Positions 45,162-54,997 are shown, numbered from the stretch's first letter. The stretch is 64,000 nt of DNA from Leptospirillum sp037442005 (GCA_037442005.1 JBBIRA010000004.1:1-64000), one strand, 5' to 3'. The notes: generated by a model from the letters alone, not told the origin. Numbers and translations: made by a program.

Positions 45162-45232
45162 ACTCTCTAACAACTGTGTAAAAGAACTGGCTGTATTTTA
45201 ATGGATCATTTTCAAAGGATGCTCATTTCGCG

Positions 45233-46801
45233 ATGAAGAAAAAGATTGGATTCAGGATTGCGTTGCTTACCGGATCGGTGATCGTTTCATTTTTGCTGAT
45301 TTTGCCTTCTTTGCCTCTCTGGACAAGTGTTCCCGATAACCTCAAGCGTTTTTTGCCGGGAGGGAAGATCTCGCTTGGACTGGATCTGAAAGGGGGAATG
45401 TCTGTCACCCTCGAAGTGGATCAGGACAAGGCTGTTTCGGGAACGCTTGATGAAATGGTTACCGGATTGAAGGAAGCCGGGTTTACGGTTGTCCGTTCCG
45501 GGGATTCGATTGTGCTGACTGTTCCTCGCGGTCCCCATCGTGATGCCCTCCGGAAGACCCTTTCACGGAGATATCCGGCCATTACGGAAACGGGAAAAAC
45601 GGATACAGCCGTGACTTATTCGCTTCCTGCGGCAGAAATCAAACGGATCAAGGAACATGCGATGACCCAGGCGGTCGAAGTCATCAGAAACCGGATTGAC
45701 CAGTTTGGGGTCTCTGAGCCTGTGATTCAGCGGCAGGGAAAAAATCGGATTCTGATCGAACTTCCAGGTGTGAATGACCCGGAACGAGCGATGGCTCTGA
45801 TCGGGCGGACCGCCCGGCTCAGGTTCATGCTGGTCGATGACAAGAATCCCCAGGCGGAAACCATTATCGAGAAGAAAGTCCCTGTCCCTGCCGATGATCT
45901 TCTCTATGAGGGGCAGTCCTCCGGGACGGGTGGAGCGCCTACTCCCTACCTTCTGAAGAAGCAGGCCCTGATGACCGGAGAGATGATCTCGGATGCCCGG
46001 GTCTCCTTTGGACAGTTTAATGAACCTTTCGTCTCAATGACCTTCAATTCGGCAGGAGCGAAGCTTTTTGATGAGATTACCAAAGATCATGTCAAACAAC
46101 TGCTCGCCATTGTCCTGGACAACCGGGTCTACAGTGCCCCGGTCATCCAGGAGGAGATTTCCGGAGGGCAGGCCCAGATTACTGGGTCCTTCACCCTGAA
46201 AGAAGCCAAAGATCTTTCTATTGTCCTTCGGTCCGGGGCACTCCCGGCGCCTGTGCGCATTCTCCAGAATGTGACGGTTGGCCCTTCCCTCGGGAGGGAC
46301 TCGATCCGTTCAGGAATCAGGGCAACGATCCTGGCCGTCATTCTTGTACTCATTTTCATGGCCTTCTACTACCGCTTTTCCGGTGTGATTGCGGATTTCG
46401 CCCTGATACTGAATCTCATCATCCTTGTGGGGGCCCTTGCTGCGCTTCATGCAACACTGACGCTTCCGGGAATTGCCGGTATCATTCTGACCGTCGGTAT
46501 GGGTGTTGATTCAAACGTCCTCATTCTTGAGCGAATCAGGGAAGAGATCCGCTCGGGAAAACCCGTTCGAAGCGCCATTGACTCCGGATATAACAAGGCG
46601 TTCCTGACCATTGTCGACTCTCATGTGACCACTTTGATTACCGCATTGATCCTGTTTATTTTCGGTACGGGACCGATCAAAGGCTTCGCTGTAACACTGT
46701 CGGTGGGAATCGGGATCAATCTTTTTACGGCACTGGTGGGAACAAGGGTCGTCTATGACTATATGGGTTCCAGAAGAAAGCTTGAGAAGCTTTCTATCTA
46801 A
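45233..46801 (+). CDS. secD: Protein translocase subunit SecD
   Basis: SecD with SecF uses the proton gradient to pull exported proteins through SecYEG. The 522-residue product has a first transmembrane helix (about 10-28), the conserved LGLDLKGGMSVTLEVD, a large periplasmic region with IRNRIDQFGVSEPVIQRQG, and five C-terminal helices including GVIADFALILNLIILVGALA and LTVGMGVDSNVLILERIREE, where the aspartate belongs to the proton path. Confidence 0.96.
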   Translation: MKKKIGFRIALLTGSVIVSFLLILPSLPLWTSVPDNLKRFLPGGKISLGLDLKGGMSVTLEVDQDKAVSGTLDEMVTGLKEAGFTVVRSGDSIVLTVPRGPHRDALRKTLSRRYPAITETGKTDTAVTYSLPAAEIKRIKEHAMTQAVEVIRNRIDQFGVSEPVIQRQGKNRILIELPGVNDPERAMALIGRTARLRFMLVDDKNPQAETIIEKKVPVPADDLLYEGQSSGTGGAPTPYLLKKQALMTGEMISDARVSFGQFNEPFVSMTFNSAGAKLFDEITKDHVKQLLAIVLDNRVYSAPVIQEEISGGQAQITGSFTLKEAKDLSIVLRSGALPAPVRILQNVTVGPSLGRDSIRSGIRATILAVILVLIFMAFYYRFSGVIADFALILNLIILVGALAALHATLTLPGIAGIILTVGMGVDSNVLILERIREEIRSGKPVRSAIDSGYNKAFLTIVDSHVTTLITALILFIFGTGPIKGFAVTLSVGIGINLFTALVGTRVVYDYMGSRRKLEKLSI

Positions 46802-46878
46802 ACAGGGACCCGAATCATTTTTGGCTGGAATTTATACGTACTGGATGATAATTCACTTTTTGAAGGGAATGATTTTCA

Positions 46879-47808
46879 ATGATTGAACTGATCAGGAATC
46901 CGTCGATTGATTTTATGGGGAAGAAGAAAATCACCTTGGGAATCTCTGCAGGGCTTCTCCTTTTTGGGTTTGTGGCTATTGGCGCGATTGCAACCGGTCA
47001 TGCAAATCTCGGAATTGATTTTGCAGGTGGAACAGCGATCCAGGTCCATTTTGATAAAACAGTTCCTGTTTCAGCCGTACGATCGGCTCTTGAAAAAGGG
47101 GGATTGGCGGGTGCGCAGATCCAGAATATCCAGTCATCAAGCGATATCCTGATCAGGGCTCAGGCGCATGAAAACAAAAAGGGTTCTGTTTCCGGCAAGA
47201 TCCTTGCTGTCCTTAAAGAGGGTTTTCCAAAGAACCCGATGACCATTGTCTCGGCAACGGAGATTGGTCCATCGATCGGGTCGGAACTCGCAGGAAAAGC
47301 CTTTCTGGCCATTTTGTATTCGATCATCGGGATCATTATTTATATCGCATTCCGTTTCGAATTCCGGTTTGGAGTGGCCGCGGCAATCTCGACTTTTCAT
47401 AACGTCGTTGCAGTGCTGGGTCTTCTGTATCTGATGGGAACGGAAATCAATCTTCTGATTGTTACGGCTCTTCTGACATTGGCCGGTTATTCGCTCACGG
47501 ATACGGTTGTGGTTTTTGACCGGATTCGTGAACAGATGCGTCGTTCAACGAGACAATCCATGGAAGAACTGATCAATCTTGGGATCAATCAGGTTCTTTC
47601 AAGGACAGTTGTGGTATCATCAACTGTGATACTTGTGCTTGTTGCCCTTTTCTTCTTTGGCGGGCCGGTGATTCATGCGTTTTCAATGACTTTGTTACTT
47701 GGTGTGATTGTTGGAACATACGCATCCATTTTTGTAGCAAGTCCACTCCTTTTGCTGCTGCCAAAAGGAGCCAGAAAGCCTGTTCGGACAGGGCGCTCAG
47801 CTCTTTAA
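46879..47808 (+). CDS. secF: Protein translocase subunit SecF
   Basis: The 309-residue partner of SecD has a first helix near residues 18-37, LGIDFAGGTAIQVHF (the SecF counterpart of the SecD glycine motif), a short periplasmic domain, and five helices. The last group contains LTLAGYSLTDTVVVFDRIRE with the conserved aspartate, and SRTVVVSSTVILVLVALFFF. The ATG follows a GAAGGGAATG by eight bases. It is separated from secD by 77 bases with no terminator. Confidence 0.96.
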   Translation: MIELIRNPSIDFMGKKKITLGISAGLLLFGFVAIGAIATGHANLGIDFAGGTAIQVHFDKTVPVSAVRSALEKGGLAGAQIQNIQSSSDILIRAQAHENKKGSVSGKILAVLKEGFPKNPMTIVSATEIGPSIGSELAGKAFLAILYSIIGIIIYIAFRFEFRFGVAAAISTFHNVVAVLGLLYLMGTEINLLIVTALLTLAGYSLTDTVVVFDRIREQMRRSTRQSMEELINLGINQVLSRTVVVSSTVILVLVALFFFGGPVIHAFSMTLLLGVIVGTYASIFVASPLLLLLPKGARKPVRTGRSAL

Positions 47809-47834
47809 CCCTTTAACAGGTTTGGAGGACGCGG

Positions 47835-47948
47835 ATGGGTTCCAATTATGTTGATCCCGAAGAGGTTCTTGGGAGTTTTGGTCTGTTTCTTCTCCCTGTT
47901 CTGCTTGTATTTTTGATCCTGTTTTTAAAAAAGAAGCAAATCTTGTAA
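47835..47948 (+). CDS. 37-residue single-helix membrane peptide
   Basis: A strong GGAGG (47824-47828) precedes an ATG at 47835. The short frame encodes an acidic start (GSNYVDPEEVLGSFG), one hydrophobic helix of about 16 residues (LFLLPVLLVFLILFL) and a basic tail KKKQIL. This is the usual layout of small inner-membrane proteins with the tail in the cytoplasm. It lies 26 bases after secF and 13 bases before the RecJ-like gene, in the same direction. I do not recognise the family. A role with SecDF or YajC is only suggested by position. Confidence 0.6.
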   Translation: MGSNYVDPEEVLGSFGLFLLPVLLVFLILFLKKKQIL

Positions 47949-47961
47949 GGGGACGCGAGAG

Positions 47962-49608
47962 ATGGGATCGCCCAGGAATGAGTACGATAGCCCACCAGGT
48001 TGGGCCATTCCCCAAGTTCATGATGCCAATATCCTTTCCTTGGCAAGGGAGATGGGAACCGACCCGGTCTGGGCCCGAATGCTTTTGGGAAGAGGTTTTG
48101 ACGGGAGATCTGCAAAGAGGGCTTTTACCTCTCCGGACCCTCCTGGCCAGGATTCCCTGGGGGATCTGAGTGCGGCCCGCCAAATCCTTCGTCATGTCCT
48201 TGAAACCGGTTCACCTATTGCAGTCTATGCTGATCTTGATGTTGACGGTGTGACATCGGCTGTCATGTTTTCCCGATTTTTGAGAAAAAGAAACCATTCT
48301 TTTGTCACCCTTCTGGTTCATCGGAATGATGGCCACGGGTTGAAAAGAGAGCGGCTTCTCTCGCTGATTGAAAAGGGGTTCCGCTTTCTCCTTGTTGCCG
48401 ATATGGGAACTTCCGATATTTCGCTGTTAAATGAAATGCAGTCCTATGGTCTTCAGACTATTGTTGTTGATCATCATCTGCTTCGGGAGCCATGGCCTTC
48501 TCATATCGCACTGGTTCATCCTCAGGGCCGGTCCTGCCTGACCGCTGTCGGAAGCCTCTATGTTCTCCTTTCCCCCTTTGTTGAAAAAAATGAAGAACCC
48601 GAAATGGCTTTTCTTGCCGGACTTGCGGTTCTTGCTGACCGTGCCCCCCTTCTCGGGGGGAACAGGTATTTTATCAGGGCTCTCCGGAACCAGAATGCTC
48701 TTGAGTCATTTCCCGGCATACGATCACTTCTGAGACGCCGGCTTCAGCGCCGGGTGATGGTCAATGATTACTCATTTCTTGTTATTCCTGCGATCAACGC
48801 TCCAGGGCGAATGGCGGATCCTTTGCCGGCATTCGAGCTCTTGATGGCAACGAGCGAAAGTGAAGGGGAACGGTTTGCACAAATTGTTCTCGATATCAAC
48901 CGTCGTCGTCAGGAAACCGAATGGTCTCTTTACGAAGAAATCCGGAAGGTCTGGGATGGATGTCCCGTTGTGTTTCAACCGGGTTGGGCACCGGGTATCA
49001 TGGGGCGGATTGCGCACCGGCTTTGTGAGGAATTCAATGTCTCCGTCTTTGTTGGAACCCTGAATCAGGAGGGTGCCGTCAGAGGATCCCTGAGACTCCG
49101 GGGCGGAGATACTCTTGATATGGTTCTTAAATGTCTGGAAGGCCTCCCGATCCAGGGGGGAGGCCATGCAAAGGCGGGCGGTCTTGGTTTTCCGATTGAG
49201 GTTCTTGATATGGTCCGGAGAAAGCTCACATCAGAGCTGAACCAGTCAAGAGATAAGCCTGTCCGGGGAAATGAATGTCTTGAAATTGATGCTTTTTTGC
49301 CGGCGTATTACCGGTCCGCCTCATTCTGGGAAGGGTTGGGTGCGCTTCTTCCGTTCGGGGAAGGATTTCATCCCCCAAAATTAGGCGTCCGAAATGCGTT
49401 AGTTGAGCGTGTCGAAGATGGGCGCGGCAGGACTGTCCTGTGTCATTTTCGCTGGAAACATGGCCTTGAAAGGGCAGCTATCAGAAGCGGCCTTGAAGTT
49501 CCCCGCTCCGGAGAACGATTGGATCTCGTCATGACACCGGAACTTGTTGGAAAGGGGGACAGGGTGGAGCGGCATTTTTCGATCCACTCCTATCGAATCC
49601 ATGATTAA
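47962..49608 (+). CDS. recJ: RecJ-like DHH-family single-strand exonuclease
   Basis: RecJ degrades single-stranded DNA 5' to 3'. The 548-residue protein has DHH motif I (YADLDVDGVTS), motif II (LLVADMGTSD), motif III (IVVDHHLL) and the DHHA1 motif GGGHAKAGGLGF. These ligands fit a two-manganese centre. It is divergent in detail: the usual GDYDxDG reads ADLDVDG, and motif IV reads VHP where RecJ has NP, so a specialised phosphoesterase cannot be excluded. It overlaps rel by eight bases. Confidence 0.82.
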   Translation: MGSPRNEYDSPPGWAIPQVHDANILSLAREMGTDPVWARMLLGRGFDGRSAKRAFTSPDPPGQDSLGDLSAARQILRHVLETGSPIAVYADLDVDGVTSAVMFSRFLRKRNHSFVTLLVHRNDGHGLKRERLLSLIEKGFRFLLVADMGTSDISLLNEMQSYGLQTIVVDHHLLREPWPSHIALVHPQGRSCLTAVGSLYVLLSPFVEKNEEPEMAFLAGLAVLADRAPLLGGNRYFIRALRNQNALESFPGIRSLLRRRLQRRVMVNDYSFLVIPAINAPGRMADPLPAFELLMATSESEGERFAQIVLDINRRRQETEWSLYEEIRKVWDGCPVVFQPGWAPGIMGRIAHRLCEEFNVSVFVGTLNQEGAVRGSLRLRGGDTLDMVLKCLEGLPIQGGGHAKAGGLGFPIEVLDMVRRKLTSELNQSRDKPVRGNECLEIDAFLPAYYRSASFWEGLGALLPFGEGFHPPKLGVRNALVERVEDGRGRTVLCHFRWKHGLERAAIRSGLEVPRSGERLDLVMTPELVGKGDRVERHFSIHSYRIHD

Positions 49609-51859
49609 TCATGAACTGTCTGACCAGAAAGAGGGGGGTATCCTTTCGGTACCGCCAATGGCCTCCCCGGTGACGATTGACCGGTTGATAGAGGAAACGG
49701 CCAGATATAACCTCCCCGAAGAATCCCGGGAAAAAATCCGTCAGGCGTATGAGCTCTCTGCCAAGGCCCATGAAGGCCAGTTCCGGCGGTCAGGAGAGTC
49801 TTATGTCGAACACCCGCTGAATGTGGCCTGGATCCTGGCGTCGATGAAAGTTGACGCAACCTGCCTGATCACGGCGTTGCTTCACGATACGCTTGAGGAT
49901 ACAACGCTCCCTTCGGAAGAGATCGAACGTCTGTTTGGTCCCAAGGTCGTCTCCCTGATTGACGGGGTTACCAAGATCGGCAAGTTTCATTTTCAGGCGA
50001 CCAAGGCGGAAAAACAGGCTGAGAATTTTCGTAAAATGCTCCTTTCCATGTCCGAAGATATCCGGGTCATTCTTGTCAAACTTGCTGACCGGCTTCATAA
50101 CATGCGAACAATTGCATCCCTTGATACGACCCGTCAGAGAGCGATTGCCCAGGAAACCCTTGAGATCTATGCTCCCCTCGCCAACCGACTGGGTATCGGA
50201 TGGATCAAATCCGAACTCGAAGATCTGTCCTTTTCCGTCCAGGATCGGGAAACCTACCAGGACCTGAAGATCAAGGTTTCCAACCGGCGCCGGGAAAGAA
50301 AAAACTACATCAATACCATTGTCAAAAGTGTTCAGGATGCGCTTGCGGCGAATAACCTCCAGGGTGAAGTTCAGGGAAGATACAAGCACATCTATAGTAT
50401 TTACCGGAAAATGACTCTGCAAGAGATCCCTTTTGAAGAAATCTATGACCTCATGGGGATCCGCATTATTACGGATACTAAACTGAACTGCTATGCGATT
50501 CTGGGGCTTCTTCACAGCCTTTGGAAACCGATGGCCGGAAGGATCAAGGATTTTATCGCCGTTCCCAAGTCGAACATGTACCAGTCTCTCCATACTACCG
50601 TGATCGGGTCTGAAGGTATTCCTGTTGAATTCCAGATCCGGACGGAAGAGATGCACCGGGTTGCGGAAGAGGGTATCGCCGCCCACTGGAACTACAAAGA
50701 AAATGCTGATGGTGCGCCGGCAGAAGGAGAGAGACGGGTTGTTGCCTGGCTCCGGCAACTGGTGGAATGGCAAAAAGAGCTCCCCGATAACAGGGAGTAC
50801 ATGGACTCCGTCAAGGTCAATCTCTTTCCGGATGAAGTCTATGTGTTTACTCCGAAGGGGCAGGTCAAGGAGTTGATCAAGGGTGCTACGGCGATTGATT
50901 TTGCTTACAGCATTCATACCGAGCTCGGTCATCATTGTATGGGAGCCCGGATTAATGGCCGGTGGTCCCCCATCAAGACAGAGCTTCAAAGCGGAGATAT
51001 TGTTGAAATTATTACCAGCCCGTCCCAGACACCAAGCAAGGACTGGTTACGATTTATTTCGACTCCACGAGCAAGGGCTCGCGTCCGGCACTGGCTGAAA
51101 GAGGAAGAGGACAGACAGAGTGCGGAGATTGGGCGTAAATCCCTGGAGAATGAATTCCGGAAAGCCCATTTGAGTTTTTCGGATTATCTTAAGTCCCCTT
51201 ATCTTGAAGTGATCCTGAGCTTTTCAGACCAGTCGACTCAAACATTGGAAAATGTTTATTCCCGTATTGGTTTTGGCCAGGTCTCCCCGAATACGATTCT
51301 CCGGAAGCTTGTTCCAGTACCTTCTGAGTCTATCGAAACTGAAATTCCGGCAGAAATGCATCCGGTTTCTGATCTTCCCGTTGTTGTGAGGGGGGGCGGG
51401 AAAGATCTTCTGATCAGTCTGGCGAAATGCTGCAATCCTGTTCCCGGAGAAGAGATCGTGGGATACATTACCCGGGGACGGGGTGTGGTTATTCATTCCC
51501 GGGATTGTCCGAACCTGGTTCATCTCTCCATCCAGAAAGAGAGGCTGATCCACTCAACATGGGATAATGACCCCAGTAATCTCTTTGAAGTACAGTTAAG
51601 AGTTCTGATGGAAGACAAGCCCGGGATGTTGGCGGGGGTTTCCGCAGCCATTTCTGAAAAGGGTGCGAATATTAACCATGCGGAAGTCAAACAGGACCGC
51701 TTTAAGATGGCGGTCATTGAAATTGCTCTTGGTGTAAAAAATATATCTGACCTTGAGTCCATCATGGAAGCGATCCGAAGGGTCCGGGGTGTGATCAGGG
51801 TTCAACGATTGAAACGGATGACCGGGGGGGACGCTTCCCGTAGATCGGAACCAGCATGA
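49601..51859 (+). CDS. rel: Bifunctional (p)ppGpp synthetase/hydrolase
   Basis: The protein controls the stringent-response alarmone. The ATG at 49601 gives 752 residues; ATG 49658 is an alternative, and neither has a strong ribosome site. The HD hydrolase domain has LLHDTLEDT, so hydrolysis should be active. The synthetase domain has EIYDLMGIRIIT and the RIKD form of the switch motif, typical of bifunctional Rel/SpoT and not of RelA. TGS (VYVFTPKGQVKELIKGATAI), a zinc-finger region (AKCCNPVPGE) and a C-terminal ACT domain follow. It overlaps the RecJ-like gene and fdhE. Confidence 0.93.
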   Translation: MINHELSDQKEGGILSVPPMASPVTIDRLIEETARYNLPEESREKIRQAYELSAKAHEGQFRRSGESYVEHPLNVAWILASMKVDATCLITALLHDTLEDTTLPSEEIERLFGPKVVSLIDGVTKIGKFHFQATKAEKQAENFRKMLLSMSEDIRVILVKLADRLHNMRTIASLDTTRQRAIAQETLEIYAPLANRLGIGWIKSELEDLSFSVQDRETYQDLKIKVSNRRRERKNYINTIVKSVQDALAANNLQGEVQGRYKHIYSIYRKMTLQEIPFEEIYDLMGIRIITDTKLNCYAILGLLHSLWKPMAGRIKDFIAVPKSNMYQSLHTTVIGSEGIPVEFQIRTEEMHRVAEEGIAAHWNYKENADGAPAEGERRVVAWLRQLVEWQKELPDNREYMDSVKVNLFPDEVYVFTPKGQVKELIKGATAIDFAYSIHTELGHHCMGARINGRWSPIKTELQSGDIVEIITSPSQTPSKDWLRFISTPRARARVRHWLKEEEDRQSAEIGRKSLENEFRKAHLSFSDYLKSPYLEVILSFSDQSTQTLENVYSRIGFGQVSPNTILRKLVPVPSESIETEIPAEMHPVSDLPVVVRGGGKDLLISLAKCCNPVPGEEIVGYITRGRGVVIHSRDCPNLVHLSIQKERLIHSTWDNDPSNLFEVQLRVLMEDKPGMLAGVSAAISEKGANINHAEVKQDRFKMAVIEIALGVKNISDLESIMEAIRRVRGVIRVQRLKRMTGGDASRRSEPA

Positions 51860-52761
51860 TAATGGATCGGGAAAAGCGATTGGCGGCCCACATCAAAGCA
51901 CGGCCGCACCTGAAAGATATTTTTCAGTTCCAGCAGAAAATTGAGGAAATATGGAACTCTTCATCGCCAGATGACTTTCTTCCTGTCGTCTGCCTTTCAG
52001 AACCGGAAATCCGTCAACGGATGAAGTCGGGAATCCCGCTGGTCGACCGGCCGCTATTTTCCAAGATTTCCCTGACAAACTCGGAAACGCAGATGAGGCG
52101 CATTCTGACCGTCATGAAGACCGGGGGGGAGAGCGGGGAGATCATGGCATCGAGAATGTCCTCTTATCTCCGGGGATCCGGAAGAGGGGAGGCGTGGTTC
52201 ATTCGATCTGTCCTGACAAATGATGACGGGTTCCTGGACAGGGTCTCCCTGGAGATGGAAGTTCCGGGTCCATTACTTCTCCATCTCCTCCGGATGACGC
52301 TCCGTGTTTCATTTGAACGTCTTCATGAAACGCTTCGGACGGTGTTGGGGTCACTGGACTGGGACTATCCATTATGTCCGGTGTGTGGTGCCGCACCCTC
52401 TTTGGGGCAAACGGTTTCACCCGATGTGAGAAGGTATTTCTGTTATTTCTGTTCCTTTTCCTGGGTCGCCAATCCTCCGGAAGGCTGTCCTTCCTGCGGC
52501 CTCATTGATTCGGATCGTGTCAACCTGTTGTATAAGCATCCCGAAGAAAATCAGGGGATCCTTGCGTGCGAGGGCTGTTTTTCCTATCTAAAGGTCGTGG
52601 ATCAGCGTTATGCAGAAGAAGATCTTGATTCCGATTTCCAGGAAATCATCGGGATCCATCTGGACATGGCCGCGATGGAAATGGGCTTTCATCCGTTGGG
52701 ACAGCCACCTGGTCGTGCCGAGATTATTGTGAGGCCGGGAATTGACAATCCAAACCTTTAG
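51856..52761 (+). CDS. fdhE: FdhE-like formate dehydrogenase accessory protein
   Basis: The 301-residue protein has four CxxC pairs in its second half (CPVC, CYFC, CPSC, CEGC), which bind the rubredoxin-type iron of FdhE. The spacing and RYFCYFCSFSW are typical. FdhE helps mature respiratory formate dehydrogenases. No formate dehydrogenase genes are in the window. ATG 51856 overlaps the rel stop by four bases; a second ATG two codons later is possible. Confidence 0.85.
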   Translation: MIMDREKRLAAHIKARPHLKDIFQFQQKIEEIWNSSSPDDFLPVVCLSEPEIRQRMKSGIPLVDRPLFSKISLTNSETQMRRILTVMKTGGESGEIMASRMSSYLRGSGRGEAWFIRSVLTNDDGFLDRVSLEMEVPGPLLLHLLRMTLRVSFERLHETLRTVLGSLDWDYPLCPVCGAAPSLGQTVSPDVRRYFCYFCSFSWVANPPEGCPSCGLIDSDRVNLLYKHPEENQGILACEGCFSYLKVVDQRYAEEDLDSDFQEIIGIHLDMAAMEMGFHPLGQPPGRAEIIVRPGIDNPNL

Positions 52762-52818
52762 GAACCAAGTCTGTTTGAAAGGATTAATTCCAGATAGGAA
52801 AAAAGAGGGGTAGGTAGT

Positions 52819-53046
52819 ATGGGGACAGATATTGGCAGCAACCTGAACTCGACGGTCAACTATATCATTATTTTTATGGGTGCAGCAGGTTTGGCTCTTT
52901 TAGTCGGGCTTGGCATTCAACGTCTTGTGAAATATGAAAAGATAATGGATAAAAAACTTCCCACGGATCGCCCCAAAGTAGATCCATGGGGCTACCCTCT
53001 TGAGGAGCAGCCCGCAGGAAAAAGTGCAAAGGATAAAAAAGAATAA
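52819..53046 (+). CDS. Small single-helix membrane protein, unknown
   Basis: The 75-residue product has a polar N-terminus, one transmembrane helix (about residues 15-37, YIIIFMGAAGLALLVGLGI) and a charged tail with WGYPLEEQPAG and a lysine-rich end. A GGTAGGTAG lies a few bases before the ATG. I do not recognise it. Composition and length fit a real small inner-membrane protein. It is convergent with the TPR lipoprotein gene at 53062. Confidence 0.6.
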   Translation: MGTDIGSNLNSTVNYIIIFMGAAGLALLVGLGIQRLVKYEKIMDKKLPTDRPKVDPWGYPLEEQPAGKSAKDKKE

Positions 53047-53061
53047 CGGAAAAAAACCAAG

Positions 53062-54003
53062 CTAGTTTTTGGACCGGGAAAGCCAGCGATCCAGGATGAT
53101 CAGCTCTTCTTTGTGATTCCGGCTAGTTTCAATCTCATTGATGAGGTCAAGGTCCTTCTGGTAAAGATCGGCTGGCCCATTGAGCTTTCGAATCGGGGCA
53201 GCGACCAGAAGGTTGATGAGAGATCTTTTGTACTCCTTGAGTTGATCGTAAACGAGAGCCAACCCTTCGGAATCGAAGGCGATCCCATCCGGATTCTGGG
53301 CTTTCTTGTCGAGGCTCAGCGCCTTCTTAAAAGCCGTGACGGATTGAACATAGTCCGATGACAAAAGGTCCAGCCTTCCGATATTCCCCATGTTCTCTGC
53401 CATCTTCTTTTGATCGCCAATTTTCCGGCTGTACTCATAGGACTTCTTGAAGGCGTTCATTGCCACAGCACGTTGCCCCAACTGCCCCATGACAAGTCCC
53501 TTGACTGAGTAGAGAAGCGAGCCCACTTCATTTCTGTTACGGGCCTCCTTGATTCTCATTGAGATGGCGATTCCTGCGATGACCTCTTTCCGGGCATCCT
53601 CTGTTTTTCCCAGCTGCCATTCGACCTGGGCCACCAGCGCGAGCGTATCGGACATCAGGGAAGGGTTGTCCAGAATGGTTGCTAGGGAGAGAGAGCGCTT
53701 ATACCAGAGAATCGCAAGGGGGTACCGCTGTGTTCTGGAATAAAGGGAAGCGATCTGATTCATCGTCTGAACAGAAAGGGGAAGATTTCCGGCAAGCTGA
53801 TACTGATGAAGCGCAGACCGGAGAACAATGAAGGCCTCTTCAGGATGGCCGGCATCGATCAGTCTGGAGGCACTTAACAGATTATCATTGGCTTTCAGCA
53901 TGTTGCCGGTCAGTTGGTGTGATGACCAGGAACAGGCTCCCTGCAACAGGAGGGTGAAATAAACAAAGCCCGACAGACACCGTTGAAAGAATGTCGTTTT
54001 CAT
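53062..54003 (-). CDS. TPR lipoprotein next to MlaD
   Basis: The 313-residue precursor has a lipobox (LLLQGAC, cysteine near residue 24) and a string of TPR-like helical pairs, for example SLYSRTQRYPLAILWYKRSL, MGQLGQRAVAMNAFKKSYEY and LVYDQLKEYKRSLINLLVAA. It overlaps the MCE gene by four bases, so it is made with it. It may be the outer-membrane-side partner of the MCE lipid transporter, in the place that MlaA or PqiC-type lipoproteins hold elsewhere; that is inference from position. Confidence 0.7.
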   Translation of the reverse strand: MKTTFFQRCLSGFVYFTLLLQGACSWSSHQLTGNMLKANDNLLSASRLIDAGHPEEAFIVLRSALHQYQLAGNLPLSVQTMNQIASLYSRTQRYPLAILWYKRSLSLATILDNPSLMSDTLALVAQVEWQLGKTEDARKEVIAGIAISMRIKEARNRNEVGSLLYSVKGLVMGQLGQRAVAMNAFKKSYEYSRKIGDQKKMAENMGNIGRLDLLSSDYVQSVTAFKKALSLDKKAQNPDGIAFDSEGLALVYDQLKEYKRSLINLLVAAPIRKLNGPADLYQKDLDLINEIETSRNHKEELIILDRWLSRSKN

Positions 54004-54914
54004 GGCTTCTGTGACTTATCCGGTGAGGGTTGCGGATAGGGGAGAGCCCCTCTCGTTGATTCCCCCAATGGGAGCGATGCCTTTGGTGTCTGAATCAGAT
54101 CCCGAAGAGGCCAGCTTTGCTGCAGTCCTTCAAGAATCTGGTCAGCATTTGAAATGGTTTTTTTGGTATCGACAACCAACGACAAGGCGGATTTCGAAAT
54201 GGGGGCCAGCTTCGGCGTTGCCGCCTTGACGTCCTTGATCGACAAGTCGACATTTTTCATGATATTGGGGAGTCTGTCGGTTGAGTCCCGTATCTTTTCA
54301 GAGGTCTGACGGATATTTCCGGCTGTATCACGGAGTTCATCGTAAATTTCCTGTCGTTTCAAGATGGCCCCGATTGTTCCTTTGCCCCGGTCAACTGAAT
54401 CAGAGAGGTCTGCGATATTGGCCACAATCCGCTGGAGATTAAGAATGGTGGGATTCAGTTTTGCCATGATCTGGTCAAGGGTAAGTGGCGCTTCTCCTTT
54501 GATCCGATGGTTGGGAAGAATGACAGGAAGCCAAGGAGATCCCAGACTGATCCTGAGGGTCACGTCACCGGAAATGATCCCTGACTTCTCAACTGTAACG
54601 AAGGAGTCCTGCCGAATCTTGGGGGCGTATTTTCTCAAGACTTCCATCTGGACTTGAATCTGATTGAGTTTTGTAAAGTCAACCGATTTGACCTCACCGA
54701 TAGAGATACCTGCCAGTTTGACGGAAACTCCCGGAACAATCCCGAAAGACTGGTCAAGAACAGTGTAGATCATGTAGCGTTTGTCAAAGGCATGCTGATT
54801 GACCGCAATCTCGTAAAGCCCGAAGAAGAACCCGAGAAGGGGAACAAGCAGAAATAGCCCTGCGAGGCGCTCCAGCCGCTTTTCATTCTCTCGATGGACG
54901 TAGTGAAGTTTCAT
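54000..54914 (-). CDS. MCE-domain lipid transport protein (MlaD-like)
   Basis: The 304-residue protein has one N-terminal transmembrane helix (about 18-37), an MCE domain (about 45-120: YTVLDQSFGIVPGVSVKLAG, IGEVKSVDF, GDVTLRISLG) and a long helical C-terminal region (about 150-275) with a Pro-rich end. MCE proteins form hexameric rings that ferry lipids between membranes. The long helical tail resembles MCE proteins whose tails form a periplasmic tube. Its own promoter lies upstream at 54998-55026. Confidence 0.88.
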   Translation of the reverse strand: MKLHYVHRENEKRLERLAGLFLLVPLLGFFFGLYEIAVNQHAFDKRYMIYTVLDQSFGIVPGVSVKLAGISIGEVKSVDFTKLNQIQVQMEVLRKYAPKIRQDSFVTVEKSGIISGDVTLRISLGSPWLPVILPNHRIKGEAPLTLDQIMAKLNPTILNLQRIVANIADLSDSVDRGKGTIGAILKRQEIYDELRDTAGNIRQTSEKIRDSTDRLPNIMKNVDLSIKDVKAATPKLAPISKSALSLVVDTKKTISNADQILEGLQQSWPLRDLIQTPKASLPLGESTRGALPYPQPSPDKSQKP

Positions 54915-54997
54915 TCTAAAATGTTTGAGACCTACCCACCGGGGCAGTCTGCCACAGTCTCCTCTTCAGATGATTCTTTTTTTATTGTCGAGTGTTG

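Noticed and set aside
49790..50989. 399-codon open frame antisense to rel
   Set aside because: It lies wholly within the strongly supported rel gene and its translation has the composition of a codon shadow.
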